From Sphingobacterium griseoflavum (GTDB taxonomy: Bacteria > Bacteroidota > Bacteroidia > Sphingobacteriales > Sphingobacteriaceae), in NCBI RefSeq assembly GCF_014653155.1, contig NZ_BNAF01000001.1:124001-188000 (forward strand): DNA of 64,000 nt, in the 5' to 3' direction. The first letter of the stretch is position 1, and each line of letters begins with the position of its first letter. This document shows positions 1 to 8,920 of this stretch, one piece after another. The translations under genes were made by a program, and so were the position numbers. A model generated the notes under the pieces. The model searched no databases, was not told the DNA's origin, and saw nothing but the letters and a program-made list of their open reading frames with translations.

Positions 1-1
1 A

Positions 2-1918
2 TTTGTGGTCGCTTTGGGCTTGGTGGTGGATGACAGTATTGTTGTGGTCGAAAATATAGAACGTTGGATGCGCGATGGCTATTCGCGGGTGGAAGCGGCG
101 ATCAAAGGAACCAGCCAGATTGCATTGGCGGTCGTCGGTTGTACCGTGACCTTGGTCATCGCCTTTTTACCGCTGATGTTTATGCCGGAGATGGCTGGTG
201 ATTTTATCCGAAGTATGCCGACTGCGGTTATTGCATCTGTGGTCGGTTCTATGTTTGTAGCGCTGTTGGTTGTTCCGTTTTTGGCAAGCAAGCTGCTGAA
301 GCCACATGAATCCGGAGAGGGCAATATCATTTTGCGTGGCCTGCAGAAGATTATCCACGGTACTTACGCTGTTTGGTTGGACAAGGCTTTAAAACACCCA
401 AAGCGCACAGCGATGATCGCCTTATTTATTTTTGCTGGTGCAGCGGCATTGATTCCATTTGTTGGATTTTCACTGTTTCCCCCTTCGGAAAAGCCCCAGT
501 TTATGATACAGATAGCCTCGCCTTTGCAAGGAAGCATACATACTACCGATAGCATTGCCCGAAGAATAGAGAATGAGTTGCATGATATTCCTTCCGTCAA
601 ATACTTCACGAGCAATGTGGGTAAGGGAAATCCGCGCATATACTACAACATGAACCAAGGAAACGAAAATGTGGCCTATGCTGATATTTTCGTACAGCTG
701 CATCCCGATGTGAAAGCTAAAGAAAAGGAAAAGCTAATCGACGAGCTTCGTGCACGTTGGACATCCTATTTGGGAGCTAAGATCGAGGTCAAGAATTTTG
801 AACAAGGTGTGCCCGTGATATCTCCAGTCGAGGTGCGCTTGTTTGGTGACAACTTGGATACCTTGCAACGGTTAGCTGCAGCTGTAGAGCACGTTTTAAA
901 GGCAACTGAAGGAAACGTTTATGTGAACAATCCCTTGAAAAATAAAAAAACCGATTTGAGGGTTCAAATAAACCGTGAAAAGGCAATGGCTTTGGGAGTT
1001 CCGACAGCGCGTATTGACCAAAGTATCCGCGTAGCATTGGCGGGCTATGTCGCCGGTACCTATACCGATCCTGATTTAGATGATAATGATTACCGCATAA
1101 CGGTCACTGTGCCCCGATCCAATACCCCGGATATGCACGTCTTTGATGCTATCTTCGTCAATAACGTCGAGGGTACGGCTATTCCGTTAAGTCAGTTAGC
1201 GACACTAGCTTTCGAATCATCGCCTTCCAATGTCTATCATCAGAACAAGCAACGTATGGTGTCGGTGAACTCTTCTGTAGCAAAAGGCTATACAAATGAC
1301 GAAATCATCACGGCCGTGATCAAAAAAATGGATGCATTCCCTTTTCCTGCCGGTTATTCCTATGAGATGGGAGGTGAGGTGGAAAGCCGGGAAACGGCCT
1401 TCGGCGGTTTTGGGACGATCATTATGGTCACGATCTTCTTATTTATTGCGGTGCTGGTACTCGAGTTTAAGACGTTTAAAAGTACATTAATCGTCCTTTC
1501 TGTTATTCCGTTAGGTATAGTGGGGGCCGTCCTGGCCTTGTTGGCAACGGGTAATACCTTGTCATTTGTCGCTACAATTGGTTTGGTTGCATTAGCGGGT
1601 ATCGAGGTGAAAAATACCATTTTACTTGTAGATTTTACCAACCAACTACGAAGGGAGGGCATGGAGCTAAATGAAGCAATCGAGCAAGCGGGTGAAATTC
1701 GTTTTCTCCCTATTATCCTAACGTCGCTAACGGCCATTGGTGGGCTGTTGCCCATTGCTTGGTCTAGCAATCCGTTAATATCACCCTTGGCTATCGTCAT
1801 GATTGGCGGTTTGATCAGTTCCACCTTGCTGTCGCGTATCGTCACACCGGTGGTGTATAAATTAATTCCGCCTCAGATTGAGAAACAGAAAGATGCACAA
1901 GCAATGGCGGATGATTAG
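2..1918 (+). CDS. RND multidrug efflux transporter, inner-membrane pump, C-terminal 638 residues (5' end outside window)
   Basis: This is the C-terminal part of an AcrB/MdtB-type proton-driven pump of the resistance-nodulation-division superfamily, which exports drugs or other small molecules through a periplasmic adaptor and a TolC-type channel. The frame is open at base 2, so the beginning lies outside the window and the GTG at base 5 is internal. The visible part begins in the fourth transmembrane helix with GLVVDDSIVVVEN, whose paired aspartates match the AcrB proton-relay pair. The matching lysine is present near residue 540 in AGIEVKNTILLVDF. In between lie the second periplasmic loop and then helices 8-12. 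Family members are about 1000-1050 residues, so roughly 40% is missing. Substrate cannot be read. Heavy-metal pumps (CzcA) have a similar core, so the HAE class is likely rather than certain. Confidence 0.93.
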   Translation, partial: FVVALGLVVDDSIVVVENIERWMRDGYSRVEAAIKGTSQIALAVVGCTVTLVIAFLPLMFMPEMAGDFIRSMPTAVIASVVGSMFVALLVVPFLASKLLKPHESGEGNIILRGLQKIIHGTYAVWLDKALKHPKRTAMIALFIFAGAAALIPFVGFSLFPPSEKPQFMIQIASPLQGSIHTTDSIARRIENELHDIPSVKYFTSNVGKGNPRIYYNMNQGNENVAYADIFVQLHPDVKAKEKEKLIDELRARWTSYLGAKIEVKNFEQGVPVISPVEVRLFGDNLDTLQRLAAAVEHVLKATEGNVYVNNPLKNKKTDLRVQINREKAMALGVPTARIDQSIRVALAGYVAGTYTDPDLDDNDYRITVTVPRSNTPDMHVFDAIFVNNVEGTAIPLSQLATLAFESSPSNVYHQNKQRMVSVNSSVAKGYTNDEIITAVIKKMDAFPFPAGYSYEMGGEVESRETAFGGFGTIIMVTIFLFIAVLVLEFKTFKSTLIVLSVIPLGIVGAVLALLATGNTLSFVATIGLVALAGIEVKNTILLVDFTNQLRREGMELNEAIEQAGEIRFLPIILTSLTAIGGLLPIAWSSNPLISPLAIVMIGGLISSTLLSRIVTPVVYKLIPPQIEKQKDAQAMADD

Positions 1919-1940
1919 GTTTGCCTTATTGCTTAATCGG

Positions 1941-1964
1941 CGTTGCAGGCAGACTACTGCAATG
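1941..1964 (+). terminator. weak hairpin after the RND gene
   Basis: CGTTGCAG (1941-1948) can pair with CTGCAATG (1957-1964), giving an 8-pair stem with one wobble. No T-run follows directly, so termination is uncertain. The rest of the 344-base gap up to 2061 holds nothing else recognisable. The promoter and leader described next occupy its second half. Confidence 0.25.
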
Positions 1965-2061
1965 CATCAAACTGCAGTTTTGTATAGGAGAAAAAGCCAA
2001 AAATGGTAGCTTTAGCTGCAAAGAGCTAATCGAACTACTATTGGAAAAAGAAAAAAGACAT

Positions 2062-2090
2062 TTTGTATTCCCAAAATTAATGTACATTTG
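2062..2090 (+). promoter_or_regulatory. Bacteroidota-type promoter for the leader peptide and MFS gene
   Basis: TTTG at 2062-2065 (-33 element) is separated by 17 bases from a perfect TAnnTTTG -7 element, TACATTTG at 2083-2090. Transcription would begin at about 2094-2096. That is only a few bases before the ATG of the leader ORF at 2097, so the leader message would be almost leaderless. Confidence 0.7.
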
Positions 2091-2096
2091 TATGTT

Positions 2097-2150
2097 ATGA
2101 AGATCACATCATTATACAGCGTTTTAACCTTGCGCATCAGAATAGCGTAG
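2097..2150 (+). CDS. putative regulatory leader peptide (17 aa) ending LRIRIA
   Basis: The ORF encodes MKITSLYSVLTLRIRIA and ends with TAG at 2148-2150. It starts about 6 bases after a perfect TAnnTTTG promoter element and lies 111 bases before a Mef-like efflux gene. The Arg-Ile-Arg near its C-terminus fits the Arg/Lys-X-Arg/Lys motif known to stall macrolide-bound ribosomes, as in ErmD-type leader peptides. Several competing hairpins follow the stop codon. No function beyond a regulatory role is implied. It could still be a chance ORF, but promoter position, motif and downstream gene all agree. Confidence 0.6.
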   Translation: MKITSLYSVLTLRIRIA

Positions 2151-2251
2151 GGACGGGGTTCCAAACCTCGTTGTCCGGTGTTTGGATAGGCAGTTCCTTG
2201 CTTATTCCTTCTTTGTATTAATTTTATTTTGTCGGCTTTGTAGAAGAAGCC
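2140..2251 (+). promoter_or_regulatory. candidate attenuator with mutually exclusive RNA hairpins
   Basis: Hairpin A pairs 2154-2160 with 2164-2170 (CGGGGTT/AACCTCG, one G-U). Hairpin B pairs TCCAAAC 2160-2166 with GTTTGGA 2180-2186 and excludes A. Hairpin C pairs 2184-2192 with 2199-2208 (one bulge) and overlaps the 3' arm of B. A T-rich run follows at 2209-2230, so C could be a terminator. The end of the leader ORF, 2140-2153, can also pair with 2194-2207, competing with C. A last hairpin, GGCTT 2234-2238 with AAGCC 2247-2251, loops out purines just before the MFS start. Which form is the ON state cannot be settled by eye. Confidence 0.5.
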
Positions 2252-2261
2252 ATTACTATTC

Positions 2262-3530
2262 ATGTATATGAAAACGCATTGGAAGAAGAAATTCGTATTG
2301 ATATGGATAGGACAGTTTATGTCCTTGATCAGCAGTTCTGCTGTAAATTTTGCCATTATAATTTGGTTAAGTATTGAACACGCATCAGCCGAAGTTCTGG
2401 CGTATAGCGCTATCGCAGGGATGCTTCCTGCTGCGGTGATTGGTCCTTTTGCAGGGGTGTATATCGATCGTTGGGATCGCAAGAAGACAATGATGTTGGC
2501 CGATTCTTTTGTGGCGCTTTGCACCATGGTAATGTCCATTAGTTTTTACATGGGCCATGAAAGCCTGTTTCTTATTTACTTGATGCTAGGGTTGCGCTCG
2601 GTCGGCTCTGCTTTTCATATGCCCGCCATGCAGGCTGCCATACCGATGATTGCTCCAGAGTCTGAGTTGCTTCGCATCGCGGGCGTCAATCAAACGATAC
2701 AGTCAATATCATCCATTGCGGGCCCCGCCTTCGGCGCTTTGGCGATATCGCTGATGCCCATCGGCAATGTATTGTTACTGGACATCGGCGGAGCAGTTAT
2801 TGCCGTAGGCTCGCTGCTTTTTGTGCACATCCCAAACCCTAAAATCGCCGAAAAGGCCAAAGCTAGTTTTGCACAGGTTTGGAACGATCTACAAGGCGGT
2901 TTTCGGGAGATTATGCACAATAAGGGGCTGATGTGGCTGTTTTTGTTTTCCACGGTCGTGACTTTTTGTGTTATGCCTATTGCGGTGCTTTTTCCGTTGC
3001 TCACCCTGAACCATTTCCACGGTGGAAAGTGGGAGATGAGCATCATTGAGATGATGTGGGGCGTAGGTATGCTTGTAGGAGGCGGCCTCATCGGTCTATT
3101 CAAACCTTCACTCGGTAAAGTGTTGTTGATAAACTGTACCTACATCGTCTTAGGCAGCTCGCTTGCTGTATCCGGCTATTTACCGTCAGGTACGTTTTTG
3201 ATTTTCGCGGGCTTAACGGTTGTTGGCGGTGTTGCAGCAGCCGTATACAATGCTTGTTTTATGACGGTTTTACAGGAAGAGGTGCGGCCCGAGCTGATGG
3301 GAAGGGTATTCTCGCTGTATTTTAGCATCGCGATTATACCGACTGTATTGGGGCTTTTAGGTACCGGATGGGCGGCAGACGCCATTGGTGTAAACTATTT
3401 GTTTATCATATTGGGAAGCTTAATTGCATGGATTGGTGTGTTATCATTCTTCAGTAAGCCCTTACGTACGTTGAGCAACGGTCAAAACACAAGAGGTGAC
3501 GTTACGTCCAAACGAGGTGTAGGTGTCTAG
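2262..3530 (+). CDS. MFS exporter, macrolide-efflux (Mef) like
   Basis: A 422-residue integral membrane transporter of the major facilitator superfamily with about 12 hydrophobic segments. The loop 2-3 motif A is clear near residues 61-75 (GPFAGVYIDRWDRKK). The N-terminus (WKKKFVLIWIGQFMSLI), the motif-A region and the segment VLQEEVRPELMGRVFSL resemble, from memory, Mef(A)-type macrolide exporters closely, so drug export is the best guess. Start codons at 2262 and 2268 are both possible. The gene lies behind its own promoter, a leader peptide with an Arg-Ile-Arg motif and competing hairpins, so it is probably induced by an antibiotic through ribosome stalling. It converges on smc with a shared terminator. 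The substrate is inferred, not shown. Confidence 0.88.
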   Translation: MYMKTHWKKKFVLIWIGQFMSLISSSAVNFAIIIWLSIEHASAEVLAYSAIAGMLPAAVIGPFAGVYIDRWDRKKTMMLADSFVALCTMVMSISFYMGHESLFLIYLMLGLRSVGSAFHMPAMQAAIPMIAPESELLRIAGVNQTIQSISSIAGPAFGALAISLMPIGNVLLLDIGGAVIAVGSLLFVHIPNPKIAEKAKASFAQVWNDLQGGFREIMHNKGLMWLFLFSTVVTFCVMPIAVLFPLLTLNHFHGGKWEMSIIEMMWGVGMLVGGGLIGLFKPSLGKVLLINCTYIVLGSSLAVSGYLPSGTFLIFAGLTVVGGVAAAVYNACFMTVLQEEVRPELMGRVFSLYFSIAIIPTVLGLLGTGWAADAIGVNYLFIILGSLIAWIGVLSFFSKPLRTLSNGQNTRGDVTSKRGVGV

Positions 3531-3571
3531 CGCGATAATCTGATAGCTTGATCGGCCCTGCGATGGTCGCC

Positions 3572-3613
3572 AAAAAAGAGACTGCAACGGCGTAGTCCAA
3601 ACAGTCTCTTTTT
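3572..3613. terminator. bidirectional intrinsic terminator between the MFS gene and smc
   Basis: AAAAAAGAGACTG (3572-3584) pairs perfectly with CAGTCTCTTTTTT (3601-3613) around a 16-base loop. It has T-runs on both strands and sits between two convergent genes. Confidence 0.9.
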
Positions 3614-3630
3614 TGATCATGCTGGGTCGC

Positions 3631-6600
3631 TTATGCTACATCCCGTAAATCCACAGCAACCACACGTGATACGCCTTGTTCCACCATGGTCACGCCGTAA
3701 ATAACATCTGTACTCGCAATGGTACGTTTGTTATGCGATACGATGATAAACTGTGAATTTGCGGAAAAATCCCGAATGATGTTATTGAATTTGTCGATGT
3801 TGGTATCATCCAACGGAGCGTCAACCTCGTCGAATATACAAAACGGAGCAGGTTTGAGCAGATAAAGGGAGAACAACAGTGCTGTCGCCGTCAAGGTCTT
3901 TTCGCCACCGGATAGTTGGTTGATCGATAGGGGACGCTTTCCTTTTGGACGTGCGATGATATCAATATCGGACTCCAAAGGATTGGATGGATCCGTTAAT
4001 ACCATATCGCAGGAGTCCTCCTGATTAAATAAGGAACGGAAAACCTCAATAAAGTTAGCCCGTGCTGTATTAAAGGCATGCATAAATTTATCGTTTGCCG
4101 TTTGGTCGATTTCACTGATCGTGGCCATCAGCGAGGCCTTTGCTTCCAAAAGATCATCTTTTTCCTTGGTAATAAAAGTATGGCGCTCACTCATTTCATC
4201 GTAAGCCTCTTTAGCCATAGGGTTGATTGAGCCAAAGGAATCCAGTTGCTTTTTGAGCTTGTCGCAAGCTTCAGTCAATGCTGTCTGCGAACGCTCGATC
4301 TTTGGTGGCTCATTTTCCAGCAATGCCTGTAGTTCAATATTAAACTCTACACTTAGTCGCTCCTTCAAACTGTTGAGCTCCAGTTGCAACGCAGTTTTTT
4401 TATCTTTAAGCTCCAATAAAAGAAAGTCGTTTTGGTCTTTATTGCGGCGCGCTTGCGCAATGTGTTCTTCCAAATCAATGAGGACTTTGCGCGCGCTAAA
4501 AAAATCGTCTTCGATTTCCTGCAATCCTTTTTCCAACGCTTCTTTCTGAACATACATCGCTGTAAGATCTTCATCATCGTTATCTGTATGGCTATGCGCA
4601 AGCTGCATGTCGGCCTTTACCTGTTCATACTCCACGTTGTTCTTTTCCACGCGAGCCTCCAAGGTGTCACGTTGGCTTTCGCGATACTCGACATCTTTTT
4701 GCAGGCTAGAAACCTTGTTTTGCTGTTGATGAAAGCGGATATTTTGCTGATTGAAAACCGTAGACTTTTCGTTGAAAATATCCGATATTTCCGTATAGGT
4801 GTCCTGCAGTTCTAGCAACTCTTGCTGATGCGCTTGATTTTCTGCCTTGAGCTGCACAAGTTGGGGCTCGGCCTGCTGTAACTGCTCATTAATCAAGCTT
4901 ACCTTGTTTGCTATATCCTGTTTTCGGTTCTGACTGTTTGTAAGGAACGCTTGGTAGTGTTCTTGTTTTGTTTTTACTGAGATCAACTCGTTGTTCAAAC
5001 GATTTAAAACGTTGCGCAGCTCATCGATCATGTCTTTTTGCGATGAGATGCGTAACGTAGCCAATCGATCTACACCTTCCATCTCCTTCGCCTGTAAAGC
5101 TTCAATCTGTTGGTTGAGTTCCTTGATCTCCCGGTTCAGGTTTTCTAGGTTTTTGGCTCTGCCGATACGCTTTCCTTCGAACAATCCTACCGATCCACCA
5201 CTTAGTCCGAGCATGGTTTTGGAAAACTTTCCTTCCGGATGCAGCACGACGATGTCATCGCTTGGAAGTTGTTCGCCAAGGCTGTCAGCAGCCGCTGGCT
5301 TCAACAGAAATACGTGCTGCAAAAGCTGCTCGCACAAACTCATGTATTTTTTGTCGACCGTGACGACCGATAGCGCAGGGGTTAACTGATCCGATAGATG
5401 CGCATCGGGACGACCGCTTCTTGTTTGCATGGCATCCAGCACAAAAAAGTTAGCACGGCCGCGGGAAGCATCACTCAACAACTGAATCGCCTGTACAGCC
5501 TCCTGTTGGTTATCCACCACATAGTGATTCATGATCGGCTCTAGGTAGTTTTCAATAGCGACACGATATTCTTCTTGGCAGAAGAGGATATCGGAAAATA
5601 AGGGAAATGATTTTTTCCAACCTGCATTTTTGCGCAAAAACTTGATCGACTCTGGAAACCCTTCCAAATTGTCTACAAGCGACTTCGTCAAGTTATATTC
5701 ATTCTGCTTCGCATCAACGAGACGAGACTGGAGGTTCATTTGGTTGCGAACTTCATCCAATTCTTCTTCCACGGTTTTTATCTCGCGCTGTAAGGTTTCT
5801 TCCGTGAAAAGAGCAGCATCATATTGTTCCTGCTGTTGTTCCACACGCTCCTGAAGATCGGTGACAGAAAGATTAAACCCAGAAAGTTCTTCTTCTTTGC
5901 TCGTTGCGTCGGTCTCGGTCCTCTGTGACTCTTGCTGTAATGCATCTTTTTGGATATGAAGCACCGCGATCTCTTTTTCCAGCTTGTACATGCTGTTCTG
6001 TAGGTCCGAAGATTTTTGATGCAGGGCATCCGACTTGGCACGTGCCGAGGCTTGTTGGGCACGCAAATCATCGACCTCTGTTTTGTTATTTGCCATATCC
6101 GTCACATAAAGGTCCAAGCTGGATTGTTCTTGGAACAGCTCTTCATGTATACGCTTCAATGTTTGCACGACATGCTCGAGTTGCGTCTTGTCACTGTTCA
6201 ATTCCGTGATTAAACGAGTCTCTTTATCTTGGAGGTGACGCAACTGTTCATTCTTGATTTTTTTATCCGATTCGTAAGCACGAATCATGTTGATATATTC
6301 GTTTGTACTTTTCTGTTGCGTAGCAAGGTTTTTCTCCTTGGAAAGGATGTCGTCTCGTAAGACCTTTAACTGTTGTTCGCTGCGCTCGATGATCTTGGAA
6401 TTTTCTTGGATAAGGTTTTGCTGGCCTTCCTCTTGCGTTGTGATACGTTGTAAATCGGTACCGAAAGCTTCTAGTTTGTAATAAGCAAGATCGACGCTTG
6501 CCTCGCGGTATTCTTTTTTCAGCTGGAAATATTTGTCTGCTTTTTTCGCTTGCGATTCCAGTTGCTTTAAATTCTTGGTGATTTCGTAAAGTAGATCATC

Positions 6601-7173
6601 CACACGTGAAAGATCGCCTTCCGTATCCCTTAATTTTGCAAGTGTCTGTTTTTTACGAACTTTATATTTAGATATGCCCGATGCCTCTTCAAATAGATTG
6701 CGCCGCGAATTTTCTTTATTATTGATGATCTCGTCGATCATTTTCAATTCAATAATTGCGTAGGAATCTGCCCCCAATCCAGTGTCCAGAAAAAGATCGG
6801 TAATATCCTTCAATCGGCATTTCACATCGTTCAGTCTATACTCACTATCTCCATTTCGATATAGCTTTCTGGTAATGGTAACGGTTGAAAACTCTGTAGG
6901 CAGCAAGTTTGCATTATTGTCAAAAGTAAGGGAGACCTCGGCTAGGTTGGCTGGTTTTCGGTTGACGGTTCCATTGAAAATAATATTCTCCATTTTTTCC
7001 GAACGCAACATACGTGTGCTCTGTTCACCAAGCACCCAGCGAATAGCATCCACGACATTGGATTTGCCGCAACCATTGGGCCCCACAATAGCCGTAACGC
7101 CCTCGTTAAAGTTAATAGTGATCTTATCACCAAAACTCTTGAAACCCTTTATTTCTAATTTTGTTAACTGCAT
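3631..7173 (-). CDS. smc: chromosome segregation ATPase SMC
   Basis: The 1180-residue SMC protein is the core of the bacterial condensin that compacts and segregates chromosomes with ScpA/ScpB. All hallmarks are present. The N-terminal Walker A GPNGCGKS lies at 31-38. Two long coiled-coil arms flank a hinge domain at roughly 500-640. The C-terminal head has the ABC signature LSGGEK at 1087-1092 and Walker B FCIFDE at 1111-1116. Length is typical of the family. ATG at 7173 begins MQLTKLEIKGFKSFGD, the usual SMC N-terminus. Neither scpA nor scpB lies in the window. The gene appears to be transcribed alone and ends at the terminator shared with the MFS gene. Several long reverse-frame ORFs inside it are shadows of its biased codon use. 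Confidence 0.98.
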   Translation of the reverse strand: MQLTKLEIKGFKSFGDKITINFNEGVTAIVGPNGCGKSNVVDAIRWVLGEQSTRMLRSEKMENIIFNGTVNRKPANLAEVSLTFDNNANLLPTEFSTVTITRKLYRNGDSEYRLNDVKCRLKDITDLFLDTGLGADSYAIIELKMIDEIINNKENSRRNLFEEASGISKYKVRKKQTLAKLRDTEGDLSRVDDLLYEITKNLKQLESQAKKADKYFQLKKEYREASVDLAYYKLEAFGTDLQRITTQEEGQQNLIQENSKIIERSEQQLKVLRDDILSKEKNLATQQKSTNEYINMIRAYESDKKIKNEQLRHLQDKETRLITELNSDKTQLEHVVQTLKRIHEELFQEQSSLDLYVTDMANNKTEVDDLRAQQASARAKSDALHQKSSDLQNSMYKLEKEIAVLHIQKDALQQESQRTETDATSKEEELSGFNLSVTDLQERVEQQQEQYDAALFTEETLQREIKTVEEELDEVRNQMNLQSRLVDAKQNEYNLTKSLVDNLEGFPESIKFLRKNAGWKKSFPLFSDILFCQEEYRVAIENYLEPIMNHYVVDNQQEAVQAIQLLSDASRGRANFFVLDAMQTRSGRPDAHLSDQLTPALSVVTVDKKYMSLCEQLLQHVFLLKPAAADSLGEQLPSDDIVVLHPEGKFSKTMLGLSGGSVGLFEGKRIGRAKNLENLNREIKELNQQIEALQAKEMEGVDRLATLRISSQKDMIDELRNVLNRLNNELISVKTKQEHYQAFLTNSQNRKQDIANKVSLINEQLQQAEPQLVQLKAENQAHQQELLELQDTYTEISDIFNEKSTVFNQQNIRFHQQQNKVSSLQKDVEYRESQRDTLEARVEKNNVEYEQVKADMQLAHSHTDNDDEDLTAMYVQKEALEKGLQEIEDDFFSARKVLIDLEEHIAQARRNKDQNDFLLLELKDKKTALQLELNSLKERLSVEFNIELQALLENEPPKIERSQTALTEACDKLKKQLDSFGSINPMAKEAYDEMSERHTFITKEKDDLLEAKASLMATISEIDQTANDKFMHAFNTARANFIEVFRSLFNQEDSCDMVLTDPSNPLESDIDIIARPKGKRPLSINQLSGGEKTLTATALLFSLYLLKPAPFCIFDEVDAPLDDTNIDKFNNIIRDFSANSQFIIVSHNKRTIASTDVIYGVTMVEQGVSRVVAVDLRDVA

Positions 7174-7348
7174 AGTGCCTAAAAACGCAAAAAAATTGAA
7201 GGACGAAAATACGGATTTTTAAACAGAACTGAAATTATCCGCTGTTATTCTATCGGAAACGCCTGTCCAGAGCAAGATGAAGATTATGCAATAGCGTAGT
7301 CAACATATGTGATGGCTAAGCTTTCCTTGAAGAAACAGCTCGTATTGA

Positions 7349-8014
7349 TCAGTAGCTGATTTTAGATTTGGCCTTGTGATACATCTTAGCCATTTCGGGG
7401 TCGCTCGGGTAACGTTTTATTCCAACCTCAAATAACTTCGTGGCGGAACGATAATCACGATCCAAGAAATGTTTTAGTCCAAGGTTGAAAATCAAAGCGT
7501 GTAGATTGTTCAGCGCTAAAAGATCTTTTTTTTCAGTGCTCTGCGTTATTTCTTCTTCAATGATGTTGTAAAATTGTTCTGCGAGCATATAATTTCTCGC
7601 ATCGAATGCCGCCATGCCCAAACGCAGCGACTCAATGACTTTGATCTTTCGCAGCTTCTCATCCTTCTTGATAAACGGATATTTATTTGCCCAAGTAATC
7701 AGCTGCTTAAAATTAGTGTCGCCACTTTTTTGTATGCTTAACTTCTTTATAAAAATGTCTGCGAGTATATTTTTCGTGATCGAATCGTTTGAATCATGTC
7801 GATAATAGGTCTCCAAATAAACGAGGGCTTTGTCGAATTCGCGTGCATGGTATCGATTTATCCCTTCACTGCGTTGCTCTTCTAGCTTTAAGCTGTCATG
7901 TGCCGCAGCTTGTGTCAGCTCGCTCAACGAGTCTGTTTGCGCAAAAGTGGTGCATATGCTTTTAAGCACTAGGATGCAGACTGTAATGATTTTTTTAATA
8001 GGCATGTTGTTCAC
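7349..8014 (-). CDS. exported TPR-like protein, function unknown
   Basis: A 221-residue protein with a signal peptide (IKKIITVCILVLKSICTTFAQ), probably cleaved after AQ, so periplasmic or outer-membrane associated. The mature part is helical. Repeats around residues 55-90 (YHAREFDKALVYLETYYRHD) and near the C-terminus (FLDRDYRSATKLFEVGIKRY) look like tetratricopeptide units. Such repeats mediate protein contacts, and no enzymatic motif is visible. ATG codons at 8014 and 8005 are both possible starts. It lies upstream of smc on the same strand with a 175-base gap that contains no terminator, so read-through is possible, but no functional link is evident. Confidence 0.75.
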   Translation of the reverse strand: MNNMPIKKIITVCILVLKSICTTFAQTDSLSELTQAAAHDSLKLEEQRSEGINRYHAREFDKALVYLETYYRHDSNDSITKNILADIFIKKLSIQKSGDTNFKQLITWANKYPFIKKDEKLRKIKVIESLRLGMAAFDARNYMLAEQFYNIIEEEITQSTEKKDLLALNNLHALIFNLGLKHFLDRDYRSATKLFEVGIKRYPSDPEMAKMYHKAKSKISY

Positions 8015-8085
8015 ATTAGCAAGCTAAAATACCTATTTCCTTGATATAATTTGCTATCACCCTTGTCAATCGAACGGCAAAAAAA

Positions 8086-8112
8086 AAGCTTCGCCGATAT
8101 GTGGCGAAGCTT
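8086..8112 (-). terminator. intrinsic terminator of the DUF4397-like lipoprotein gene
   Basis: On the minus strand AAGCTTCGCC (8112-8103) pairs perfectly with GGCGAAGCTT (8095-8086) around a 7-base loop. A T-run on the minus strand (8087-8079) follows directly. Confidence 0.9.
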
Positions 8113-8129
8113 CTTCAGCGGTTATGAGT

Positions 8130-8816
8130 TTAGTGCGCCACAATACCAAGATAAAGTGGTGTCGCCGTATTATCCTTTGTGCCAATCAAAATAACCGTGT
8201 AGTAATACCCTTTCCTAAACGTGTAGTCGGTTCGTGTTGCAATGGTATTACCGTCGGCATCCGTTATTTTTAGCGGCATATTGCCGCTCGCTTTGGCCAC
8301 AAACGTCTGGTTGCTCACAGCGGTAGCGCCAGTTTCTATTGGTCTATTTGCGAAAGATGCGGTCGTTTCGGAACCCAAGAACAAGTTTACAGTCCCTACG
8401 CCGTTTGCCAAGTTCAAAAACCGACAGCCGCTCTGTTCGCCTAGGTTACTTATGCTTTTGTCTTCGACAAAGGCAAATTTCGGACTTTCACGGTTGCCAT
8501 AGATGACAGAGGAATATGCTGTACTGTCTTTGATCACCAAGTTGGTGTCGATCAATGAGGCATTCCCGTTGTTGGAGAAGATAGAAAGGTTCCTGTCGCC
8601 AACCAGCATGGATGCTACAGAAAAGCCTTTGTACGGAATTGGAAGTGTTCCAACGGAAGTACGGAAATAAACATGTCCCGGATCTGAAAATCCATTGATA
8701 AAGGTCATGTATCCCTGTGGCGGACGTACATAATCGTCATTGTCTTTTAAGCAACTGCTTAACGTTAAGATGCCCAGTACTAGGCAAATAAATGATGGTA
8801 TAGATAACTTTTTCAT
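8130..8816 (-). CDS. DUF4397-like lipoprotein
   Basis: A 228-residue predicted lipoprotein. The signal peptide ends in the lipobox LSSC (Cys about residue 22), so it is lipid-anchored and probably exposed at the outer membrane. The sequence after it (YMTFINGFSDPGHVYFRTSVGTLPIPYKGFSVASMLVGDRNLSIFS) follows the beta-rich pattern of DUF4397 proteins common in Bacteroidota, and the C-terminus YYTVILIGTKDN fits the same fold. No catalytic motif is visible and the role is unknown. It is transcribed leftward and ends at a strong terminator at 8086-8112. The DUF4397 assignment is from memory of the pattern. Confidence 0.75.
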   Translation of the reverse strand: MKKLSIPSFICLVLGILTLSSCLKDNDDYVRPPQGYMTFINGFSDPGHVYFRTSVGTLPIPYKGFSVASMLVGDRNLSIFSNNGNASLIDTNLVIKDSTAYSSVIYGNRESPKFAFVEDKSISNLGEQSGCRFLNLANGVGTVNLFLGSETTASFANRPIETGATAVSNQTFVAKASGNMPLKITDADGNTIATRTDYTFRKGYYYTVILIGTKDNTATPLYLGIVAH

Positions 8817-8920
8817 GCGTCGTTAATTTTTAGAAATAATACGCGCAAGAGAAAGCAAGTGCTACAGCAATTAGAAAAAATAATTGGAAATAGCGTAGAC
8901 AACATGCACAGTTACATGAT

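Noticed and set aside
1986..2029. Mini-ORF of 8 codons (ATG at 2003) behind AGGAG at 1986-1990
   Set aside because: Lies upstream of the identified promoter, so it is not in the MFS transcript, and an 8-codon ORF is easily due to chance.
4223..7222. Long plus-strand ORFs inside smc (for example 4223-4549, 4991-5389, 6782-7222)
   Set aside because: They are antisense shadows of a 1180-codon gene with complete family motifs. Their translations are Ser/Cys-rich without domain features.
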